A DNA stretch of 64,000 nucleotides. It comes from Dreissena polymorpha (taxonomy: Eukaryota > Mollusca > Bivalvia > Myida > Dreissenidae). A program made the translations under genes and the position numbers. Numbering within the stretch: position 1 is the first letter of the stretch; each line of letters begins with the position of its first letter. The notes under the pieces are model-generated. The model saw only the letters and a list, made by a program, of their open reading frames with translations, ran no database searches and was not told where the DNA came from. The stretch covers positions 6,154,581 to 6,218,580 of the forward strand of contig NC_068355.1 in the NCBI RefSeq assembly GCF_020536995.1. Reading direction: 5' to 3'. Positions 23,701 through 34,023 of the stretch are shown piece after piece.

Positions 23701-26700
23701 TAGTTCACTGCTCTTTGATCGGACAACTTTTACTGCATTTTTGGATATATCTATGTTTACAATTAATTCACATAAATAGAGTACCCTGGCTGTTGCTACA
23801 TGATCGACCACTGGGTCAGTGTCTCCCCCTTCCAAATCCATGGCAGAGGCAGGGTTGTTTGCCAGCTGGTCCGAGTTCTGCAAAATGATCAGGATATACT
23901 CATAATTACTTCTTTTATGTTTTTGTATTCTTATTTTCTCTACCGTAATTGACAGCTGCAATCTCATTACTCCCTGTGCTTATTCACTCATGTTATCCTA
24001 GTATTTTAATGTTGAAGATGGAATATCATGTGAATGGATCTCAAATGAGAAAGGACTTATAGAAAAGCAAGAATTGAAATTACCATAATACCCATAAAAG
24101 ATTTGAAAGCAATGGCACACTTTTAACAGTAACTCTGATTCCTTTTGCTTCGCGATTGTATAATCAATTGTGTCTTACTGACTAGACAGTGTTTTCTCAA
24201 GCCAGTTTCAATCTAAGTCTCCTGCTGCCTAAGACAGTTCACTGTTCTTTGATCAGATTAACTTTTTCTGCATTTTTGGATATATTTATGTTTACAATTA
24301 GTTCACATAAATAGAGTACCCTAGTTGTCGCCACATGATCGACTACTGGGTCAGTGTCTCCCCCTTCCAACTCCATGGCAGAGGCAGGGGTGTTTGCCAG
24401 CTGGTCCGAGGTTCTGCAAAATGATCATGATATACTATGACATATTTACTTCTTTTATGTTTTTGTATTCTCATTTTCTCTACCGTAAATGACAGCTGCA
24501 ATCTCATTACTCCTGTGATTATTCACTTATGTTTTCCTAATATTTTAATGTTGGAGATGAAATATCATGTGAATGGGAAATCAGATCAGAAAGGAATTAT
24601 AGAAAAGCAACAACAGAAATTATCCTTACTTTGAGTAAAGATTTGTTAGCAAGGGCACGTTTTTAACAGTGACTCTTATTGCTTTTGCTAAGAGATTGTA
24701 TAATCAACTGTTTCTTTCTGACTAGACAGTGTTTCCTCAAACCCTTTCCATTCTGAGTCCTTTGCCTAAGATATTCCACTGCTCTTTCATCGGATAACTT
24801 TTTTTGCATTTTTTAAACATATTTATTTTTATAATTAATTCACATCAATATAGTAAGGTGGCTGTTACCTCATGTTCGACTGATGGGCTACTTGCTATCT
24901 CTTCTAGATGACCTCCAATGAATTCTAGAAAAGTAAGTTAACAATTTGAATAAATAAATATGCTTTAAAAGTATTTGCAGCAATTAATTTAGTCATTCAT
25001 GTGTCCAAACATATTATTTCTAAGGCTTTTCAAACAAGGCATGCAAACAAGGGCTGTGTGTAAAACACGCATGCCCCTTGAATGGGCTGTCAGTTATAGT
25101 GGCAGCCATTGTGTGAATATGTTAGAAACTATTTTAATGCTTCAGGTCAATGTGACCTTGACCTAGTGACCTGAAAATCAATAGGGGTTATCTGCCAATC
25201 ATGATCAATGTACCTATGAAGTTACATGATCCTTGGCCTAAGCATTCTGGAGTTATCATCCGGAAACAATTTTACTGTTTCTAGTCAATGTGACCTTGAC
25301 CTTTGAAGAAGTGACCTGAAAATCAATAGGGGACATGTGCCAGTCATAATCATTGTACCAATAATGTATCATGATCCTAGGTTTACGCGTTATTGAGTTA
25401 ACATCCGGAAACCATTTGGTGGACGGACCGACCGACGGACCTACATGCGCAAAACAGTATAACCCCTGGGGGCATCCAAAGTGCAATATAAATTCATTTA
25501 CATATACATGTATACATGTTCACACTGTACATGCAAACCAGCAGATTCTTGTAGTGTGTGAGTTCGAATTCCACAGGGACAGTATTGGAATTTTGTGTGT
25601 GTGTTTTTATTTCTTTGACTTAACAATTTTATCAATTATCATAAGTGCATAGCATAACACTTAAGTAAATTTTAGTCTTGACTCTGATGATTTACATTCT
25701 ACTTCATTTTTAGTTAAAGTGCCCTGGGGATTTTTTTAATACTTATTAAAACACCTATCTTACAGGATTATTATTATAATGGGGTATCATTTTAAATAAA
25801 TCATTAAGTAAATTAAATACCCTTTAATAGTTTTATTTATTTCTGACAATTAGATCCCCTATTTGCCATTGACATGCTCCTTTACTCAGGACTTACCAAC
25901 AGACAAACCCGAGAGGATCATAAGAATACACAGCAAAGTACAAAATAAAATAAAAAATATAATCATATTGCAATGATTTGTTTCTTATTTGTAAAGCCAT
26001 TTTCTATCATTTTCCTTATTGAACAATTTTTTTTCATAATCCAGTAAAAAAAGCAATGGAAAGTAATTCACTTAAGAAAGCATAAAAAGAACTTTTCTGG
26101 ATAAAAACACTGGTAAGTTATAATAACGGTTTGCTTTTTTTTGGTTTTAAATCAAAACATATAAAACATATATAACATTTTGGTGAAAAAGTGATAAATG
26201 ATAAATGGTGGAAAAGTGATAAATGATAAAATATATACAGTGTTTCGTTTTGTTGGAAATAAAATTATTTACCCCCCTTCAGAAAGCAGTCTTCTGGCTA
26301 TTCGTCTCCGTTCTTCTAGTAGTTGTGTTTTGCTGAGCACAAACTCTAGGGATTGATTCTGCAGGTAGCATTCTGCTTACTAAAGTTGTTAATATCATTA
26401 TATTTACTGAGAGGTAGCATTGGCAGAAAAAACACAACTGTTTCAACCAATTAAGTGGGTTTGAAAATTAATTTACCAGGCAATCCAAGTAATACTTAGG
26501 CACGCACAAACATTTTATGAACATACATATTAATTACAAGTTTCATGTAGTTACATACAATAGTTACTGAGCAACAGCTATGGAAAGCAAAAAAAAGTTA
26601 TGAAATTCCTTACTTTCAATCAATGAAGAGGATAACTATGGCTTTACCAAGTTGATGCAGATTCCTAACGTTCAATCAATGAAGAGGATAACTATGGCTT

Positions 26701-29700
26701 TACCAAGTGGATGCAGATTCCTTACTTTCAATCAATGAAGAGGATAACTATGGCTTTACCAAGTGGATGCAGATTCCTTACTTTCAATCAATGAAGAGGA
26801 TAACTATGGCTTTACCAAGTGGATGCAGATTCCTTACTTTCAATCAATGAAGAGGATAACTATGGCTTTACAAGTTGATGCAGATTCCTAACGTTCAATC
26901 AATGAAGAGGATAACTATGGCTTTACCAAGTTGATGCAGATTCCTTACTCACAATCAATGAAGAGGATAACTATGGCTTTACCAAGTTGATGCAGATTCC
27001 TTACTTTCAATCAATGAAGAGGATAACTATGGCTTACCAAGTTGATGCAGATAAATTTTATGCGTGTACCAATGCAACATAATAGAAAATAAATTTTAAA
27101 GGTTCATTACAAGAAAAAGTTAAGAAACAGCTGTGGACAGAAAGTGTCACAGATGGACAAAAAGACAAACAACGCTTAAAGAAAAAAAATCATTGGGAAG
27201 TACAAATAACAGATTCCATTACCTTTAAAACGTAGACACCGCAAGATATTGAATCTGACTGTTTTGCATGACGTGGGCAGAGTATGTTCCAATGTATTGG
27301 TCCGCCCATATCAATGCTGGATCAGCGCCGAATGTGCACACATTTACTGTTCAAAAGCAAAAAGTAAAAAAACAACATCATCAAATCACCATAAATGATA
27401 CATTATGAGTACAAATATTATTTGCTAAATTTTTGGAATGAATAAGGAATGAAATTCCCTAGCTGGTAATGGAGACATATTTTTGCGCTGTCCAGAGTGA
27501 TGTCAGGATGTCTGGTTAGATGTTCCTTGCATCTTGTCAGCACTTATTCTCATAAAACACTTAAAGGATTAAAAAGAAACTTAGAAGGAGTGTTCATTAC
27601 AAAGCCTTGGTTTGCATATTGGCAGATTTGTCAATTAAGTCAAGTTCACAAGGTTAAAAACATAATTACCTTGCCAGTGCTTCTTAACATAAATCAATGA
27701 AGGATTTTAATGTTACTTGGTCAGATTTATTAATAGCTAGCTTGGTTCGGCATACTGTGAGGATTTTTATTTGGGTCAAGGTTAGAAGGTTAAAACATGG
27801 ATTTCTTGTACTTCAAACAAGAGCAAACAAAAGCATAAAGTAAAGAAATGTTTCCCTTGTCCACGCCTCTTCTCGTAAACAAACCAATGCAGGAATATTA
27901 ATGAAACTTGCTAAGTGCTAGTACTAAGCCTAAATGTAAATTATCAGGATTTTTAGTTAGGTTAATGTCAGGGTCACATGGTTTAAACAAGAAAAGTGTT
28001 TTTAGAAACACTATGTCCCCTATTGCGCCGCTTTGAAGCTATATATTTGACCTTTGACCTTAAAGGATGACCTTGACCTTTCACCACTCAAAATGTGCAT
28101 CTCCATGAGATACACATGCATGCATGCAAAATATCAAGCTGCTATCTTCAATATTGCAAAAGTTATGGCAAATTTTAAAGTTTGACGCAAACATACACTC
28201 AAACCAACAAACAAACCTACAGACAGATAGACCTACAGACAGGGAAGAAACAATATGTCCCCCACTATAGTGGTGGGGGACATAAAAAAGTTCTTGGAGG
28301 CAATTATTCCCATAAACCACTGAAAGGTGTCAATCAAACTAAGAAGGAATTACGCTAATGCTACATATTGTCAGGAAGTCTAATTTCGGTAACGGACATG
28401 ACACCAAAACCTCCACAATCTGATCAGTGTAAACTTTTTATATAAATGATGATTATTTGCAAGTTAAATATTTACATAGCATTTTACAGTCTGTGATATT
28501 TTCTAATTTAGTATATGAAGTTAAATGTATCTAATCTGTTTAATTAAATAATGTACACATTTACATCCATTGTTGCAGGATCTGTTGCTGGGAAACATTC
28601 TGCTCCCCCATCGGATTTATGTACAATACTTTGTTGTCTTTCGGTTGCACAACCTGAAGAAAATAAAAGAGGCCCCCAGAGGGCCTTGGGGTGCTAACCT
28701 GAATAATATGCGATCTTAATAATTAGTCCCACTGGCAGGAATCTTGAAAATTTAACCTATTTAGAAGAATTTTAAAGTTTTTTTTTCTATGTACATATAT
28801 AAAAATAATTTGACTGCTCCAGGTTGGGGATATTTTTTTGAACAAGAAAAATAAATTTAGCAATCAAGATGAAAATACTATAAATTGTTCATGCCAAAAA
28901 CCTATTATCTATGCCTTATGTTTTCAGAGGTTTTTTTAAGTTTTTACTAACTACATACTTTCTTGTATGAACACAATGGCCCAGCAGGACAGGGCAAATT
29001 TTAACCTGTGTGCCTAAATTTGAACAATATTGGCAGATGTCCACTTGGCAATTTTGTATGCACAATATTTATCCTATATGCCTTGTGGTTTAAGAGAAGA
29101 CTATTTGTGAAGTTTTTTTAGTATATACATGTAGGGAAAACATATTGGGCCCCATGGTGGGCCTAACTTTTGGCCCCAAGCCTGTAATCTCAACAATTTT
29201 TGTAGAAGCCCCCTATACGAATGCCAAAAATGTAAGCTCTATGCCATGTGTTTTGAGTGAAGATTTTTGAAGGGTTTACTGTTCACATAGAGGAAAAACA
29301 GATTCATCACAGGACAGGGCAAATTTTGGCCCCAGCTCTGTTATGGAACCAATTTTTGTAGAGGCCCAGTAGACAATGTTTCATGCCATTTATACATGTA
29401 TCCAAGTTAAAAATTGGACAACCGTGATATTTCGCAAGTAAATTGAGAATCATTTTCACTTACTATAAGAGACCAGTGGAATCCACCCTCATTGACTGCT
29501 CCAACCAGATGATCATACTCCAGTATCTGCACCTTTGCATAGAAAATAGTACACTTAAGACAAGAGCAACGCTCGGCGGCAGGTTCAGTCTTGAATAAAT
29601 GAAAGCTTGTCAGAATTATTTTTAAATCACAAAGACCTTGACCTTTGACCTAGTGACCTTAAAATTGAGTGTGGTGTGTAGAACACATCAAAGTGCATCT

Positions 29701-30356
29701 ACATATAAAGTTTCAAAGTTGTAAGTGAAGCACTTTCATTTTAGAGCCAAAGTAAAGGTTTTAGCACGACACAGACGACAGCACGAGCTGGCTATGACAA
29801 TACCTCGAGTTTTCTCTGAAAACAGCCGAACTTATAATACTCAATCAAGTTATTCTTGAAAATAACAATATAGACTTCTTTTAATCAATGCTTTATATAC
29901 TATTATTCATTGAGACCATCAAACAATTCCTAATAAATACCAAGTAAATGCACAGATTTAACATGAACCTTCATGCAGTTATGACCATATTTCATAATAT
30001 TTAAAAATATTTCAATGCTTAAAAGTTTTTACATGTTCCAGCAACTGTCACAAAATCTCAGCCCTTTAATTTCAGGTGAGCTAAAATATGGTTTCCATCA
30101 TATTGGTCAATGCAAAGGGTTATTTCTTAATAACGTTAATGTGCTGTCATTTTAATGTAAATGTTTAAATGTTCACGGAAATGCCTCAAAGTTAAGGTAT
30201 TAAGATTTTATTATTGAACATGCTACATACCTCGCTTAAATACCTGTGTTTATCAGGGTCTTGTGCCAAAAATATGGCAGTCCATACTGTACTTGCTACA
30301 TGGAGAACACTGCCATCCAAAGGCAAACACAGCAGATGTAAAAATGCATCCATTAT
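17788..30356 (-). CDS. Ulp1-like C48 cysteine protease with C-terminal PHD finger
   Basis: Minus-strand exons in order: 30356-30231, 29532-29464, 28653-28565, 27316-27223, 26358-26273, a duplicated exon block (24960-23394), 22885-22779, 20451-20381, 19653-19551 and a possible stop at 17790-17788. The first five join in phase. They carry an alpha-helical start (IMDAFLHLLCL), the histidine block GGFHWSLIVV, the YINPMGEQ block and the Gln/Cys block KQSDSISCGVYVLK, the standard C48 order His-(Asp)-Gln-Cys. The usual catalytic Asp position reads Asn. The last exons form a textbook C4HC3 PHD finger. C48 proteases cleave SUMO or NEDD8-like tags; PHD fingers read histone tails. The combination suggests chromatin work, but similar pairs also occur in expanded or transposon-related families. 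The N-terminus lies upstream, and links through the duplicated block are not resolved in phase. Confidence 0.65.
17976..18290 (+). mobile_element. Repeat family A, full-length copy
   Basis: Head hairpin ATGTCCCCCACCACTATAGT with GGGGGACAT, then (CTGT)n, then a core with GCAACTTGATATTTGGCATG and GAGCTGCAAATTTTGAGTGG. The tail is TGACAAACATATACTTGTTT. Confidence 0.8.
18600..18960. repeat. Dispersed repeat with TGACC half-sites
   Basis: Begins AACAAGATTGCC and ends near GCCCGCCAAAAGTG and CGGGCGTATG. The ACAAGATTGCC...GCCCGCC layout and TTGACCTA half-sites mark another tandem-core family, here about one unit. Confidence 0.5.
19551..19653 (-). CDS. PHD finger exon 2
   Basis: 103 bp with acceptor CTTCCCAG and donor gtattg. 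Reads EYWQCEGCFKWFHPECVGES then VEPEKYKCASCSHK. With the previous exon it gives C-x-C-x11-C-x2-C-x4-H-x2-C-x11-C-x2-C, a complete zinc-binding set. A following acceptor at 17791 brings an immediate TGA. Confidence 0.8.
19765..19978 (-). mobile_element. Repeat family C, short copy
   Basis: Reverse of the family at 60259-61573: CCAAACCTAAACCC, GGTCAAGGTCACAGGGGTCA and CATACGCACACAAATT-like blocks, then (GACA)n and CCTCCTACCGGGGGCATAA. About one core unit. Confidence 0.7.
20381..20451 (-). CDS. PHD finger exon 1
   Basis: 71 bp, donor gtatgc. Reads SPLFIIDLRVRETH then CLCNMPDDG; the first Cys pair of the PHD finger. An acceptor ending CAGAG keeps phase; CAG two bases earlier is the alternative. 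Confidence 0.65.
20558..20880. mobile_element. hAT-like MITE with 5-bp target duplication
   Basis: Inverted ends CAGGCCCCTCAAT and ATTGAGGGCCCTG, flanked by CCTAT at 20553-20557 and 20881-20885. The interior has GGCCGAAATTCGGCC and runs of C. Related interiors occur at 37675-38014 and 38405-38803. Confidence 0.85.
21170..21501 (-). mobile_element. Repeat family A, minus copy
   Basis: Reverse layout: tail TGTTTGTGAAACATACATGT, a core with GACCTTTGACCTTGAAGG and GAGATACACATGCATGCAAA, then (GACA) and the head hairpin CCCCCACTATAGTGGTGGGG. Confidence 0.8.
21502..22778. other. Intron of the C48-PHD gene, no clear features
   Basis: AT-rich. A short repeat fragment near 21660-21800 (AAAGGGGCATAAATAAGG) is the only item noted. 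Confidence 0.35.
22779..22885 (-). CDS. Exon between protease and PHD finger
   Basis: 107 bp with acceptor TTGTTTAG and donor gtaagt. In the frame that fits the next exon it reads VKISSQSEYIKGLWQTLPVD and LSKRDVFSFTLPSKH. A second frame is also open, so the reading is provisional. Confidence 0.5.
23150..24960 (-). repeat. Tandem segmental duplication carrying repeated exons
   Basis: Three similar units and a diverged fourth, each about 400-540 bp. Each holds an AACTCGGACCAGCTGGCAAA exon start after a TTTTGCAG acceptor: ends at 23473, 23877 and 24413, with the diverged one at about 24940. The middle copy reads NSDQLANNPASAMDLEGG then DTDPVVDHV in frame. The copies at 23394-23473 and 24332-24413 each differ by a one-base indel. 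The fourth keeps a GT donor (GAG, then gtaaca), while the others have GC at the aligned site. Confidence 0.7.
25045..25478 (-). mobile_element. Repeat family B, minus copy
   Basis: Tail side AAGGGCTGTGTGTAAAACACG, two core units with GTCAATGTGACCTTGACC and GTACCAATAATGTATCATGA-type blocks, then (GACC)n/(GACG)n and CCCCTGGGGGCATCC. Confidence 0.75.
25536..25620 (+). repeat. Possible tRNA-derived SINE fragment
   Basis: A B-box-like GAGTTCGAATTCC followed by a (GT)n tail. The A box is not clear. Confidence 0.3.
26273..26358 (-). CDS. C48 exon with C-terminal helix
   Basis: 86 bp with acceptor CCTGCAG and donor gtaaat. Reads LEFVLSKTQLLEERRRIARR then LLSEG, a basic amphipathic helix as at the end of C48 domains. 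Ends two bases into a codon. Confidence 0.6.
26605..27055. repeat. Minisatellite, 56-bp unit, 8 copies
   Basis: Unit contains CAATGAAGAGGATAACTATG, GCTTTACCAAG and TGCAGATTCC. The core recurs at 26621, 26677, 26733, 26789 and 26845, then with 55- to 57-bp steps to about 27013. Copies are nearly identical, so the array is young. Lies in the intron between C48 exons d (27223) and e (26358). Confidence 0.9.
27223..27316 (-). CDS. C48 exon with catalytic Gln and Cys
   Basis: 94 bp with acceptor GATCCAG and donor gtaatg. Reads MGGPIHWNILCPRHAKQ then SDSISCGVYVLK; Gln of the oxyanion hole and the nucleophile Cys in CGVY are in place. Confidence 0.75.
27985..28283 (-). mobile_element. Repeat family A, minus copy
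   Basis: AAGTGTTTTTAGAAACACTA hairpin at the tail, core with CTTTGACCTTAAAGG and CCACTCAAAATGTGCATCTC, (CAGA)n, and head hairpin CCCCCACTATAGTGGTGGGG. Confidence 0.85.
28565..28653 (-). CDS. C48 exon with acidic-position block
   Basis: 89 bp with acceptor TTCTTCAG. Reads VVQPKDNKVLYINPMGEQNV then SQQQILQQW. The second triad position, usually Asp in Y-x-D-S/P, reads Asn here. Confidence 0.7.
28665..29365. repeat. Interspersed repeat, tandem core of about 170 bp
   Basis: Begins with the GGCCCCCAGAGGGCC palindrome. Then about four imperfect units carry ATGCC-TGTGTTTT, GGACAGGGCAAATTTT and GGCCC blocks. Lies in the intron between C48 exons b and c. Confidence 0.65.
29464..29532 (-). CDS. C48 exon with catalytic histidine
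   Basis: 69 bp, 23 codons, donor gtaagt. Reads YDHLVGAVNEGGFHWSLI; His-Trp is the catalytic histidine and its conserved neighbour in C48 enzymes. Confidence 0.7.
29562..29830 (-). repeat. Interspersed repeat with AGGTCA half-sites
   Basis: Carries CTTGACCTTTGACCTAGTGA and GTGCATCTACATATAAAGTT, ending in AGCACGACACAGACGAC. A reverse copy lies at 62865-63100. Confidence 0.6.
30231..30356 (-). CDS. C48 exon with N-terminal helices
   Basis: 126 bp, 42 codons, acceptor TTTAG and donor gtatgt. Starts IMDAFLHLLCLPLDG and ends LAQDPDKHRYLSE. Equivalent to the D-x-x-I-N-x-Y-L-x-L-L helix that opens Ulp1 domains. An in-frame ATG (second codon) has a good Kozak context, but family logic expects an upstream exon. 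Confidence 0.6.
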
Positions 30357-31725
30357 CTAAATTAAGTATTTAAGACATGCCATAATTAAACAATAATTTT
30401 AACACATGAAGTCAGAACAACCAGATATACTGTTATCATGACAACAAAGTTTGTGTGTTCATTGAAATGTTTTCCATTTATGTGTTGGCATTGTATATTT
30501 GTTTATATGTTTTAATTAATTGGTTATTAAAATATATTCAATAAACTCAAGCCAAGCCATCAATTTTTCTGTTCAAGTTAGAAACAAGTACACATCAGTG
30601 AATAATGAAATAATAATAAGAACACCATGAACAATTTAGAAGCAAGACATGGATTAAATAATCATTGGTACAACTATCTGTGTAAACAACAAACTATAAA
30701 ACACCATTTACTCTACATTATTAGAAGGAGACTATTATTTTCTGAATGCAAAATTAAATATATAAGGAAAATAAATATTATAGGTATTAATGTTCAAACA
30801 GGTCACACAATTTTACGGCAGTTAAATTGTAAGAACTTTTGGTTTGATAAAAAGGTCACGAGGTTCGGTAATATTTGAATCATTTCCAAATTTTCCAAAT
30901 TATTATCGGAAAAATCCGAGGACCGACGGTATTTCGGAAAGACTGCAATGGCAGAAACAACACATGTTCTTTAAACCCATTATGTCTTTCGCGTCTCTGT
31001 TCTTAACGATCAATGGCACTGACATCTTCATATAAATATTTGATGCAAATGTGCCAAAAATATACATATGTGGTATGTAATTTGCAAAAGTAGCATGATT
31101 TTGTAGTAAGTGGGAAAATATTGAAGTGATAGAAAGTCCTGAATTATTTTTGATGTAGGGCGAACCTAGTCATGGTGTTGAGGAGCGATTGTGTTAAAAA
31201 ATTATGCAAGAAACATGTAAATAATTATTTCAAGATAAATGAGATTTTCAAGTCTGCTTGCAAATTTTTAGCAAAGGAAAATTGACAGACAAAACTTCAG
31301 TATGTTTTTTGGTAAACGTACAGCTTAATTAATTTTTTTTCACATAGTCAGTATAGTGAATCGATATGCATTATAAATGTTCTGTGCAAGTGAATTTCAT
31401 ATAAACTTAGCCTAAGTCTTAAGCATGATTACTGTGTTCTAGAGCTTTACATTTGTTGGTCATGTTGATGTAATGTTTTAAATCTATAGCCAGTGGCCAA
31501 GGTTAACGATTCCGACAACACTTATTTGCATGTACATGTAACCCTTTTGGCTTTATCATCGTGAACTCACTTTTGAAGCGAGTCAACAGCATCTTGAAAC
31601 CCATAGAGAAAGTGTAAACAATAAGCTAGGTGCGGTATTTAAAGCGGGTATATACGATCTTGTCAAATATTTATTAATTAATATAAAATGTGTAAAAAAC
31701 TTATTATACATATATTTCAATATAA
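30357..31725. other. Probable intron or upstream region of the C48-PHD gene
   Basis: Mostly AT-rich. A minus-strand ATG near 31032 opens KMSVPLIVKNRDAKDIMGLK in sequence richer in CpG than its surroundings; no matching splice phase was found, so it is only a candidate first exon. Confidence 0.3.
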
Positions 31726-31793
31726 GGCCAAATAAAAAAATAGTCTTGGTTCAGGGAACATGGCCAGAAAAATGTAGGAGGGTAGGTAGGTTT

Positions 31794-31824
<31 letters not shown>

Positions 31825-32257
31825 CCAGTCGACTGATTTCAGGGTGAAAAAGGGTCAGTTAATGCACCCATGATTGTTTAAACACTGACCAAATGATTAA
31901 CATTGCACATGTGGTATTTAGTCGTTGTATATTATTCAATATTCCTAGCTCTTTATGCACTTCTTCAGGGCTAGCGCTGGCCCAAAATTTCTTTGAGCCA
32001 ACCATTTTTTGTTTGTCTGTCTGTAATAGTGTGACCTTCATATTCAAAAGTGAACAAGCCATCTTTATCAGTCTCTGGTGTTTGGGGTGTGACCTTCAGA
32101 ATTTTTTTCATCATGAGACCTGACCTAGTCTCCGACAGGTGCTCAAGAGTCTGAATAGTGGCTGTCAAAAGGAGGGTAACCTCAGAATAGCACAAGTCTT
32201 TCTTCTGGTACATTTTTTTATAAAATGGCAATGGGTTTGAGCGCATCGCACAGGAAG

Positions 32258-34023
32258 TAGTGTTTTATCCAGACCGTTTTAGCGAGGCGCGGCGCCACGC
32301 CGCTTTTTTGAAGCGCCTCGCTGCCCCTTTCAAAGCAAATCAGCGCCACGCTGCCCTTTTCAAAGGCCGCCGCCCTGTTTTCCGCCATGCGCGACATTAT
32401 TGATAACATCTTAATTGCCTCTTAACCAAGCTTCTAAGCCGACTATTATCAGCGAAGATTCGCACGGTTGTGAATACGTCATGCGTGAATAACCATGTGT
32501 CAATATCAATCGATAATTTCAGTGGCTTTGTAACACTAATCGGTCCGGATACAATCGTGCACAGTTACTTAGGAGACTTGATGAAAACCTCGATGTTATT
32601 CACGTGAAAATTGTGCATTTCATGCATAATTCAGTTATATCAAAACATTTATTTTTATGCGTAATTAAATAAAAAAAAAAACACCAGTTGTATCTGTAAA
32701 ATATTGATTTGATTTCAATTTAATGCAAAACAGTTTTGAGTTAATAAAAATTAATTTACAGGGCTTGCACTAAGCGGCGTATGGCCGTATATTACGCCCG
32801 ATAATTGTTTCCATACGCCGATTACAAAACCCCATGACGTCCACTGTACTTCCTGAAAATTGGCCATACAACGAAAATAGCAACCCGTGACATATTAAAG
32901 CTGTCGATTAAAATAATGCTCCGCCTCCTATCCAATACAATAGGCGCAGGCTCATATTAAAGCTGTCGATTAAAATAACGCTCCGCCTCCTATCCAATAC
33001 AATTGGCGCAGGCTCACAGTAGATGTGTGTTGATGAATTGTAGCAGACGACAATCTTAACACGTTTGCTGTTCACGGTTAGGCAGACCGCGCTTAATTGG
33101 AGCACGTGATTGTTTATTGTCACGATGTTTTGATTACAATAACGTGTGAATGTCGGCAAAGAAGTTGTTACCCCGTCTTGGACCCTGTTTGGCCAAAAGT
33201 TGTTAATTGTTGTAACAGTAGTAGGCCTGCACCATTGGTTCAATTAAGAACATTATGACCTGTTTGTAACTTGTCAAAATATGTTAATTGGCAAACACAG
33301 ATATGAATTTTACAAAAATATTGAACTTGTACCACTTATCATTCGTGTTTAGAATGTCACAACGTACGCTTTCCGATTTTGGCATTCCACTTTCGACGAA
33401 ACATAAATTAGAAATTGATATAAATTGCTTTGTAAGCAAAACAAGTTTATATCGGACACCAATTAACGTGTATAGAATTAATTGACAATGAACAAAAGAC
33501 AGTACGGCGCCGTTCCTAATTACACTTTTTGCGAAATAAAATGTACACAATACAACACGTGGTCATGAAAACAATGTCATTACGCAGAACTTTCTGACTA
33601 TTCAACAAAGTGTTAGTGTGTGTGAATCTCCATTTAAGATGTATATAAAGGACTTGTTTGTGCAATGTGTGTAACGTTTTAAATATAAATAATTGTTTAA
33701 GAGGGTAACTCATTTAACAGTATTCTAAGACTTCTTTGAAAAGCTATAGTTTGTATAAGATATATATCTTATGGTGTTTAATCTTGTTTTTTGTTTCTAC
33801 ATGAAAATATAAAACACATAATAAAATATACATTCTGAATTTTGTTGGTTTAATTATTCAACAATAAATCTCAAAACTATACATACAATGTTTGTGTGTA
33901 ACAAAGCTTGTTATTAAGTCACTATACAGATATATTTGTGCCCTTTTTATGAATGTCGCGCGCTAAAGTGCCCTTTTTTGAAATTTTGCACCACGCCCTT
34001 TTTCCTTCCTGTATAAAACACTA
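32258..34023. mobile_element. TIR element with 6-bp target duplication, nested in the Harbinger-like element
   Basis: Ends TAGTGTTTTATCCAG and CTGTATAAAACACTA, flanked by AGGAAG on both sides (32252-32257, 34024-34029). The subterminal regions have the GCCCTTTT and CACGCC blocks found in the GGGCACTTTCG MITEs (10420, 58119). Interior frames show no transposase I recognise. Superfamily probably hAT by its 6-bp duplication; not certain. Confidence 0.7.
32890..33018. repeat. Two-copy tandem repeat of about 64 bp
   Basis: CATATTAAAGCTGTCGATTA through GCTCCGCCTCCTATCCAATA to GGCGCAGGCTCA, twice with three or four differences, inside the nested element. Confidence 0.85.

Noticed and set aside
26605-27055. 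Regular repeats resembling a CRISPR array
   Set aside because: The whole 56-bp unit repeats, with no unique spacers, and the setting is a eukaryotic intron.
32908-33243. 111-codon minus-strand open frame in the nested element as a transposase
   Set aside because: No DDE or hAT motifs, and it runs across the 64-bp tandem duplication.
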